This document shows, piece by piece, positions 15,535-21,096 of a stretch of 24,705 bases of DNA (position 1 is its first letter; every line of letters starts with the position of its first letter). Location of the stretch: positions 1 through 24,705 of the forward strand of contig CALPYF020000054.1 of assembly GCA_943327755.2 (NCBI GenBank). The letters are read 5' to 3'. Under the pieces are notes generated by a model. That model saw nothing but the letters and a program-made list of their open reading frames with translations, ran no database searches and was not told the origin of the DNA. This DNA is from Deinococcus hopiensis KR-140. Lineage in GTDB: Bacteria > Deinococcota > Deinococci > Deinococcales > Deinococcaceae. Position numbers and translations under genes: made by a program.

Positions 15535-16017
15535 GCGACAGGAGAACCCCAGAGAACCGAGGTCCATTGCTGCCCAGGACCGCTCCGCGAGGTCGAGCGA
15601 CGCGTTGACCCGTCTCCAGCCACCCCCTGACGCGCGTCCGTGCCCCTTCTCGGCACGCGGTAGCGTTCCGCTCTGGACTTCCTCTTCCGGTATGCGGCGC
15701 CTGATGTGGTCGTTCAATCAGGACCGGAGGATGAGGAGGATACGGCTGGCGGGTGCAGCTGCACGCCGCAGGGTCAGCGCGGCACGTGGGCGAAGTGCGC
15801 GGGCCTTCCTGCCGATCGACAGCCGACTGGCCCGCACCCGCACGGGCTCGGGAAAACGTCTGCCCGTCCGTCGGGCACGGCGCCACATCGACCCTCGACG
15901 CCATGTACGGTGCGATTCCATCCTGAGGTGCTGAAGGTCACGGTGTCGCTCAGGGTGTGTTTCACACCCGCCTGCCGTCACCGGCCTTCGCTCGGCTCAG
16001 CAACAGCACCGTCCCGT
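15535..16017. other. 483-bp stretch without a recognisable gene
   Basis: All six frames give only arginine-, proline- and serine-rich translations without motifs, despite some open frames. I see no tRNA, IS end or convincing promoter. It lies between the TetR promoter region and the stop of the P-loop kinase gene. A decayed gene cannot be excluded. Confidence 0.5.
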
Positions 16018-16584
16018 TCAGAGATTCGGTTCGGCCGCGCTGTCCACCAGGTGGTGCCCCCCGGTCACCTGGAGAATGGTATCGACCGTCTGGTCCACGG
16101 TCAGTCCAGTGGAATCGATCACGTGCCATCCGGATTTCGAATGATGGTCCAGGTCGCGGTCAACCGCCGTGATCGCCTGTGCCAGCGTGCCCTGGAAACT
16201 TACGCCGTCTGTGCCACGCTGCGCCAGGCGACTCAGCGTCTCGGTGAGGTGAGGACGCAGTAGGATCCGGTGGAACTCGGGCCCCAGGACGCGGGCGTAG
16301 TCCGCGTCCGGCTCCTGGCCGAACCAGAAGTCGTCCAGTGCGACTGCCATGCCCCCAAGCGCGTACGTCCGGGCCATGAGGGCCGCGGCCTCGTGGGCGA
16401 GGGTCAACTGCGCCAGAAGTTCGGTACTGACATCGAAACTCATGTCCGCGAGCCCCGAAACCACCATGTGCCGCACCTCGTCCACTGGAATGTGGACGCC
16501 ACGCGGGTAGCGGCGCATGAGGGCCCGCGCAACCGTACTTTTCCCGGCGGCCGGCGCCCCCATGATCAGAAACACGCGACTCAT
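16018..16584 (-). CDS. P-loop kinase/ATPase of zeta-toxin/AAA_33 type
   Basis: A 188-residue single-domain P-loop protein. Walker A is GAPAAGKST (residues 9-17) at the extreme N-terminus, directly after strand 1 (SRVFLIM). HIPVDEVRH is the usual substrate-binding Asp segment, and an Arg-containing lid region (LRPHLTETLSRLAQRG) and late strand (WHVIDSTG) follow. It resembles zeta toxin, chloramphenicol phosphotransferase and small nucleoside/shikimate-like kinases; the phosphorylated substrate is unknown. No antitoxin-like gene is adjacent, so a toxin role is not supported. The ATG at 16584 has no Shine-Dalgarno but a TAAGCT box 6 nt upstream, so the mRNA is probably leaderless. It is a monocistronic gene flanked by gene-free DNA on both sides. 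Confidence 0.8.
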   Translation of the reverse strand: MSRVFLIMGAPAAGKSTVARALMRRYPRGVHIPVDEVRHMVVSGLADMSFDVSTELLAQLTLAHEAAALMARTYALGGMAVALDDFWFGQEPDADYARVLGPEFHRILLRPHLTETLSRLAQRGTDGVSFQGTLAQAITAVDRDLDHHSKSGWHVIDSTGLTVDQTVDTILQVTGGHHLVDSAAEPNL

Positions 16585-16590
16585 GCCCTG

Positions 16591-16612
16591 AGCTTACTCA
16601 GTTCAGGCTGAA
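16591..16612 (-). promoter_or_regulatory. Leaderless -10 box (TAAGCT) plus 11-bp palindrome
   Basis: TAAGCT (16591-16596) is 6 nt before the ATG at 16584. Immediately upstream, in the -10/-35 spacer, lies the perfect palindrome TTCAG G CTGAA (16602-16612), a natural repressor position. The -35 is poor (TCGATC near 16614-16619). Confidence 0.45.
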
Positions 16613-16904
16613 GGATCGATCCCAGGGGCAGCGGCGTGGCCGGCACACCCACTGCCGGGGTCCAGGCACCGCACCTGTTCCGCCGCCCTTGACTGACCGG
16701 TTCCCGAACGCCTGTGCATGGTCTGGCGACGCGTGCCATGGGCAGCGCTGGGTCAGAGGAAGGGGCGCCTTCCCTGCGGGACTGGACCCGTGGGGCCCGC
16801 ACCTTGCCCTGCGGTCGCCATCGGCGCGGCCTGGTCAGCGTGTCGGTCTGCAGGTGCAGGCGGGAGGCCGTTGCCGCGCCGGCCGTGGCCTCCCCCTGGA
16901 GCGC
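16613..16904. other. Non-coding intergenic stretch between kinase gene promoter and oxidoreductase operon end
   Basis: No gene is supported: open frames here are GC-rich shadows that run into the oxidoreductase gene. Apart from the kinase promoter on the left and a hairpin on the right I see no structure. Confidence 0.5.
16863..16893. terminator. Hairpin terminator candidate after the SDR/FAD oxidoreductase operon
   Basis: A perfect 7-bp stem, GGAGGCC (16863-16869) with GGCCTCC (16887-16893), starts 11 nt past the stop at 16905 on the minus strand. The loop is GC-rich and no T-tract follows. Confidence 0.4.
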
Positions 16905-18029
16905 TCATACCTGAATGTCCGTCGGCCCTGCGGGGCGCTCGGCGAAGCGCTCGTACCGCAGGGGGGTCACGTCGATGAACGGCGGTTCGCCCACGGCCTC
17001 CTGCGCGGTCACCCGGGCGATCGCCGCGGCGTGCATCACGCCGTGCCCGGAGAACCCGCACGCGTTGAGCCAGCCCTCAGCGCCCGGCATGCGCCCCACG
17101 ATGGCCTGATGGTCCGGCGTGACCTCGTAGTACCCCCACCAGCTGGCCTGCCGGTCGAGCGTGGCGGCCTCCAGCCACGGAAAGCGGGCCAGGGCGGCTT
17201 CCAGGGTGGGTTCCAGCCACGCCCAGTTCAGGCCTTCCCGCCACCCCACATCGGTGGCGTCCGCCCGGCCCACGATCAGCCGCTCGCCCTCGGAGCGCAG
17301 CCACACGCCACTGCCCAGGTCGAAGATCATCGGCAGGGGCCGCGGGAGGTGCAGTGGGCCCGTGGCGTACACCATGCGCCGGGCGGGCCGCACGGGAATG
17401 TCCAGTCCGGCCAGCGCGCCCACCTCGCCGGCCCACGCGCCGCTCGCATTGACGATCAGGGGCGCCTCGACTGACCCGGCACGGGTGTCCAGGTGCCACC
17501 TGCCGCCCGCGTGGCGGATGCCGGTCACGGCGGTGTCCAGCAGGAACCGCGCGCCGGCTTCACGGGCGCGCGCGACGTAGGCCATGGTCAGCCCGTGGGC
17601 GTCCACGTGGCCGTCCGTGGGGCAGAAGGTGCAGCCGCCCAGGCCGGCTTGCACGAACCCGGCGTGCACCTGCGCCTCCCCGGGCGTCAGCACGTCCGTC
17701 GGCACGCCCAGCCGGCGCTGCAGCGCCACGCCGCGCTGATGGGCGGGCCACTGCTCGTCCGGCACGAGCAGCAGGTAGCCGCCCGGGCGGTACCCGGAGT
17801 CCGGCATTCCCGCGTACTCCTCGATGCTGCTCTTCGACAGGAGGATGTTCGTTTCGGTCGTGAACTGCGCGCGGACGCCCGCCGCGCTCTTCCCGGTCGA
17901 GCCGCCCGCGGGACTGCCCTGCTCCAGCACCACGGTCCGCAGGCCCCGCTGCGCCAGTCGCCACGCGCAGGCCGCGCCGACAATGCCCGCCCCGATGACC
18001 GCCACGTCCCAGGAGGCGCGCGCCCTCAC
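16905..18029 (-). CDS. FAD-dependent oxidoreductase (DAO / sarcosine-oxidase beta-like)
   Basis: A 374-residue flavoprotein predicted to oxidise an amine or amino acid. The N-terminal Rossmann motif VIGAGIVGAA (Gly13, Gly15, Gly18) ends in Glu36 (VVLEQG), the ribose-binding acid. GGSTGKSAAGVRAQF resembles the FAD-contacting segment of the DAO family. The C-terminal WGYYEVTPDHQAIVGRMPG and CGFSGHGVMHAAAIA are the usual second FAD motif with the conserved G-H-G. The sarcosine-oxidase-beta-like and D-amino-acid dehydrogenase branches are the closest fits; substrate is not determinable. The GTG start at 18029 overlaps the dehydrogenase stop (GTGA), so it is translationally coupled to that gene. 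No signal peptide. Confidence 0.88.
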   Translation of the reverse strand: MRARASWDVAVIGAGIVGAACAWRLAQRGLRTVVLEQGSPAGGSTGKSAAGVRAQFTTETNILLSKSSIEEYAGMPDSGYRPGGYLLLVPDEQWPAHQRGVALQRRLGVPTDVLTPGEAQVHAGFVQAGLGGCTFCPTDGHVDAHGLTMAYVARAREAGARFLLDTAVTGIRHAGGRWHLDTRAGSVEAPLIVNASGAWAGEVGALAGLDIPVRPARRMVYATGPLHLPRPLPMIFDLGSGVWLRSEGERLIVGRADATDVGWREGLNWAWLEPTLEAALARFPWLEAATLDRQASWWGYYEVTPDHQAIVGRMPGAEGWLNACGFSGHGVMHAAAIARVTAQEAVGEPPFIDVTPLRYERFAERPAGPTDIQV

Positions 18030-18847
18030 GCGGGTTCCGCCCCGACCACCGGGAAGCCGGACACAGGGAAGGTATCCACGTTCGCGGAGCGCTGCTGCAC
18101 CAGAACGCCGCCGTCCACCGAGATGAACTGACCGGTGATGTACGCCGCGTCATCCGACGCGAGGAACAGAGCCGCGCCCGTCATGTCCTCCGCCACGCCG
18201 TAGCGGCCCAGCGGCACGGTCTGTTCCCGCACGCGCAGGTCCGGTTCGGTCAGGCCGTACGTGTTGATGAAGCCCGGCACCACCCCGTTCACGCGGATGC
18301 CGTACGGCGCGAGGTCCAGCGCCATGGCGCGCGTCATGGCCTCGATGCCGCCCTTGGTCGCGTCGTACGCGACGTTGCCGCGGTGCGCGCGGGTCGCGCC
18401 GCCTGAGGACGTGCTGATGATCACGCCCCGTCGCCGCCGGGCCATGACGCGCGCGGCGCGGTGCGAACACAGGAAGACACTCCTGAGGTTCACCTGAATG
18501 ATGCGGTCCCACCAGCTCTCGTCCGCCTCCAGGAAGTGCCGGGTGGTGTCGATCAGGCCCGCGTTGTTGTACAGCACGTCCACCGGACCGAGGGTCTCCT
18601 CGGTCCACGTGAACAGGGCGTCCACCTGGGCGGCGTCCGAGACGTCGGCCGGTACGGCCAGGGCGCGCCCGCCCGAGTCCTCGATGCGGGTCACGACCGC
18701 CTGCACGTCCCCGGCCTTGATGTCGTTGACGGCCACCAGGGCCCCTTCACGCGCGAAGCGTTCTGCCACGGCGCGGCCGATGCCGCCGCCAGCGCCCGTG
18801 ACGAGCACGACGCGGCCTGAGAAGCGCTGGGAATCGGTGTGGGTCAT
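18026..18847 (-). CDS. Short-chain dehydrogenase/reductase (classical SDR)
   Basis: A 273-residue cytoplasmic oxidoreductase acting on a hydroxyl or keto substrate. Classical SDR motifs are complete: TGAGGGIG (17-24), Asp42 after strand 2 (favouring NAD over NADP), NNAG (94-97), the catalytic Ser near 147-148 (STSSGG), and YDATK (Tyr161, Lys165). PGFI and the C-terminal GQFISVDGGV are also typical. A tail of about 20 residues after the usual SDR end (NVDTFPVSGFPVVGAEPA) is longer than normal. The ATG at 18847 has AAGGAG 5 nt upstream. It is first in an operon with the FAD oxidoreductase; together they may carry out two consecutive oxidations of one compound (inference). Confidence 0.92.
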   Translation of the reverse strand: MTHTDSQRFSGRVVLVTGAGGGIGRAVAERFAREGALVAVNDIKAGDVQAVVTRIEDSGGRALAVPADVSDAAQVDALFTWTEETLGPVDVLYNNAGLIDTTRHFLEADESWWDRIIQVNLRSVFLCSHRAARVMARRRRGVIISTSSGGATRAHRGNVAYDATKGGIEAMTRAMALDLAPYGIRVNGVVPGFINTYGLTEPDLRVREQTVPLGRYGVAEDMTGAALFLASDDAAYITGQFISVDGGVLVQQRSANVDTFPVSGFPVVGAEPA

Positions 18848-19222
18848 GGAGTCTCCTTGGAGGGTAGGTGCAGGCTGCGAGCGGATCGCCGGGATGCAGT
18901 GATGTGGGTCGGGGCGCGGTGCCTGACCGGCACCGAACAGGGAGGAGCGGACCGGCAGCGCTGCAGGGCGGGTGTGGAGGCGGCTAGGGGAAGTCTCTGG
19001 GTGGTCTGGTGCCCTGCATTGTCGCGCGGGACGTCAGCGGCTGTCTTGACTCTTTGACCAGGTCTTCCTGCGGAATTCGGCACAGGCCAGTCGGGACGGT
19101 CCAGGGTGGTTGGCCGCGGGGTTTCAAGCGCGCCACCAGGAATCCTGGCGGGCGGAGCGCCAGCCCCCTCCACGTCATCCTGTGCTGAATTCCGCAGGAC
19201 CGGCGGATGAATCCATCAAGGC
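18848..19222. other. 375-bp divergent intergenic region with probable operators
   Basis: No gene is supported. It separates the minus-strand SDR operon from the plus-strand quinone oxidoreductase. It contains a direct repeat GACCGGCA (18925-18932 and 18950-18957), two 21-bp elements in inverted orientation and a 13-bp palindrome (19136-19148). I could not identify a convincing -10/-35 pair in either direction. Confidence 0.6.
19066..19199. repeat. Pair of 21-bp elements in inverted orientation (20/21 identical), each near-palindromic
   Basis: The arms at 19066-19086 and 19179-19199 are reverse complements with one mismatch. Each holds a 14-bp core one base away from the perfect palindrome TGCGGAATTCCGCA. 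The spacer is 92 bp and contains CCAGGA A TCCTGG (19136-19148). The right arm ends 23 nt before the GTG of the quinone oxidoreductase. Two operators for a dimeric regulator, one per divergent transcript, is the simplest reading; ends of a small non-coding mobile element are less likely. Confidence 0.75.
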
Positions 19223-19924
19223 GTGGCCGGGCACAGGCGGAAGACTGCTGGCAGGCCCCACGCCCTGATGGTCCACGCGCACCCGGAGCCCGCATCCTTC
19301 TGCTCCGCCCAGATGCGGGACGCCGCGCAGGCCCTCCAGGCGCAGGGATGCACGGTCGAGATCAGCGACCTGCACGCCATGAACGGGAACCCGGTGCTGG
19401 GCCGGCATGACTTCCGGCATGAGCTGACTGGTCACTTCAAACCGCAGGCGGAGCAGGTCAAGGCCATCCAGCAGGGCACCTTCGCGCCGGACGTGGCAGC
19501 CGAGATCGACAAGGTCCTGCGGGCCGACCTGCTGGTGTTCTTCTTCCCGATGTGGTGGTTCTCCCTGCCCGCCCTGCTCAAAGGCTGGGTGGACCGCGTC
19601 TTGGCCATGGGCGCCGCGTATGGCGGCCGTTTCGAGTCCGGGGACTTCCGGGGCCGCCAGGCCACGCTGCTCTTCACCACCGGCAGCCCAGCCGACATGT
19701 TCGGTCCGGGCGCGCGGGACGGTGAACTGGACGTCATCCTGTTTCACATCCGGCACGGCCTGTTTCACTTCGTCGGCTCCTCCGTCCTGGCGCCCGTCGT
19801 GAGTTTCAGCCCGGTGCGCCACATGCCGCAGGAGCGCGCGGCGCAACTGCGGCCGGGTCCCGAGGGCCGAGAAGGCTTCGGGACCCGGCCTGTCCTGACC
19901 TGGACGACGGGAGCGGGCGCCTGA
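19223..19924 (+). CDS. Flavodoxin-fold NAD(P)H:quinone oxidoreductase (MdaB/KefF/NQO-like)
   Basis: A 233-residue (or slightly shorter) FMN- or FAD-binding reductase expected to perform two-electron reduction of quinones or related electrophiles in the cytoplasm. Family hallmarks: strand 1 ALMVHAHPEPASFC with the phosphate-binding loop, VFFFPMWWFSLPALLKGWVDRVLAMGAAYGG (the flavin-site region) and LLFTTGSP. The C-terminus (after about residue 200) is divergent. Start choice is uncertain: the ATG at 19268 would cut into strand 1, whereas the GTG at 19223 keeps it whole; no clear Shine-Dalgarno precedes either, and an in-frame TGA at 19208 limits the gene. A candidate operator lies just upstream. 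The interrupted PAS-AraC gene follows 36 bp later and is probably co-transcribed. Confidence 0.85.
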   Translation: MAGHRRKTAGRPHALMVHAHPEPASFCSAQMRDAAQALQAQGCTVEISDLHAMNGNPVLGRHDFRHELTGHFKPQAEQVKAIQQGTFAPDVAAEIDKVLRADLLVFFFPMWWFSLPALLKGWVDRVLAMGAAYGGRFESGDFRGRQATLLFTTGSPADMFGPGARDGELDVILFHIRHGLFHFVGSSVLAPVVSFSPVRHMPQERAAQLRPGPEGREGFGTRPVLTWTTGAGA

Positions 19925-19960
19925 CCCGGGACGTTCAGCACCGTGTGGCACAGTGGGTCC

Positions 19961-20428
19961 ATGGACGACCCCCGGGAATGGCTGCGCCCCGCGCCCGACG
20001 GCAGCTGGCCCCTGGAAATCCTGCTCGACGGCTCGCCTGACCTGATCTTTTTCGTCAAGGATTTCGAGGGGCGGTACGTCAGCGTCAACGACACTCTGCG
20101 GCGCCGCAGCGGCGCCCCGCACAAACAGGCCGTGCTGGGCCGCACCGCTGCCGAGGTCTTCACCGGAGAACCGGGACGCCGCTTCAACGAGCAGGACATG
20201 CAGGCCGTCCGGGACGGCCGGGAACTCCGGGACGTCCTGGAAATGTACTTCGGTCCGCAGGGCGAACCCCACTGGTGCCTGACGCACAAGATGCCGCTGC
20301 GCAACAGTGCCGGGGACGTGGTGGGCCTGATCGGCCTGTCGCGGGACGTGCCCGCCGGCATCGAGCGGCACGAGGACTTCGCGCGGGTGGCGCAGGCCCT
20401 GCGGTACATGTACGGGCATTACGATTAG
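19961..20428 (+). CDS. PAS-domain protein: N-terminal part of an interrupted PAS-AraC regulator
   Basis: A 155-residue product with one PAS domain: ILLDGSPDLIFFVKDFEGRYVSVNDTL, HKQAVLGRTAAEVF and a C-terminal strand VVGLIGLSRDV. It ends at TAG (20426-20428), directly after ALRYMYGHYD, which is the usual lead-in of an AraC-type HTH. The reading frame continues after the TAG with a complete AraC DNA-binding domain, so this is the sensor half of a one-gene regulator. The ATG at 19961 is preferred to the GTG at 19943; neither has a clear Shine-Dalgarno. It lies just after the quinone oxidoreductase gene and may have regulated it. Truncated as it stands, it cannot bind DNA. Confidence 0.8.
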   Translation: MDDPREWLRPAPDGSWPLEILLDGSPDLIFFVKDFEGRYVSVNDTLRRRSGAPHKQAVLGRTAAEVFTGEPGRRFNEQDMQAVRDGRELRDVLEMYFGPQGEPHWCLTHKMPLRNSAGDVVGLIGLSRDVPAGIERHEDFARVAQALRYMYGHYD

Positions 20429-20710
20429 CCGCTGCGCATACCGGATCTGGCGGCGCGCGCGGGCCTGTCCGCCGACAGTTTCGAGCGGCTGATGCGCCGC
20501 GTGTGCCACCTCACGCCCCAGCAACTGCTGATCAAGATCCGGCTGGACGCCGCGGTGCGCCTGCTGCGCGACCCGGCCCTGTCCATCTCTGCCGTCGCGC
20601 ATGCCTGCGGGTACAGCGACCACAGCGCCTTCACCCGGAAGTTCCGTTCGGTCACCGGCATCAGTCCCCAGCGGTACAGGGAGCGGACGCCGCCGTCACG
20701 CACCGCCTGA
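20429..20710 (+). pseudogene. AraC-type HTH domain cut off by the in-frame TAG
   Basis: In the same frame as the PAS part, 93 codons follow the TAG. They encode both HTH motifs of AraC/XylS: PLRIPDLAARAGLSADSFERLMRR, then LSISAVAHACGYSDHSAFTRKFR and the end motif GISPQRYRER. The only internal ATG (20492) lies after the first recognition helix, so independent translation would not give a whole domain. The sequence is otherwise undamaged, which points to a recent single-base change (for example GAG or CAG to TAG), stop-codon readthrough or a sequencing error. Confidence 0.82.
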
Positions 20711-21059
20711 GCCTCGCGGAGGGCCCGCACACCTACAAGACCTTCACAAGCACGAGCACGGCATCCAAGGTGCCTTCGACCTCTGGGCGTATGCCGGCGA
20801 TCACGCGCCGGTCCATACCCCCACTGACGATCAGCCAGAGAAGCCACATCAAAGCTGCTGGACCCTGGACGACCGGGAGAGGGCAGACCGGAGAGCGCTG
20901 CAGTGGCTGGATGAGCCTTGTTTGATGTGCTGGTCCTGATCACGGCTGCCGAACTGCTGGATACCGCCGCGGGGTCGGCTGGCCTGGCCCGGGCTTACCC
21001 TCTTGCGGTCTATGTCACCGTGCTGGGCGAGAGGCGCAGCGCAGCCCATTCCCGCAAGC
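20711..21059. other. Intergenic stretch without a recognisable gene
   Basis: Several short open frames exist, including one reading FDLWAYAGDHAPVHTPTD on the plus strand near 20780, but none has a convincing start, ribosome site or domain. I see no IS remnant I can name. Confidence 0.45.
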
Positions 21060-21060
21060 T

Positions 21061-21090
21061 TAAACATATGAATGGATGCTCAGGTATACT
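21061..21090 (+). promoter_or_regulatory. Metal-regulated leaderless promoter with ArsR/SmtB-type operator
   Basis: The -10 TATACT (21085-21090) is 6 nt before the ATG at 21097; TAAACA (21061-21066) is a fair -35 at 18 nt. Between them, ATATGAAT at 21066-21073 and CTCAGGTAT at 21079-21087 form the TGAA-n6-(T/C)TCA core known for SmtB/CadC operators. A repressor here would block polymerase. The cognate sensor is encoded at 23604. Confidence 0.65.
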
Positions 21091-21096
21091 CGCCCC

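Noticed and set aside
18925..18957. Direct repeat GACCGGCA
   Set aside because: Eight-base GC-rich repeats of this kind are common by chance at this composition; no further support.
19175..20623. 482-codon minus-strand frame antisense to the quinone oxidoreductase and PAS gene
   Set aside because: No domain; the plus strand encodes clear flavodoxin, PAS and HTH folds.
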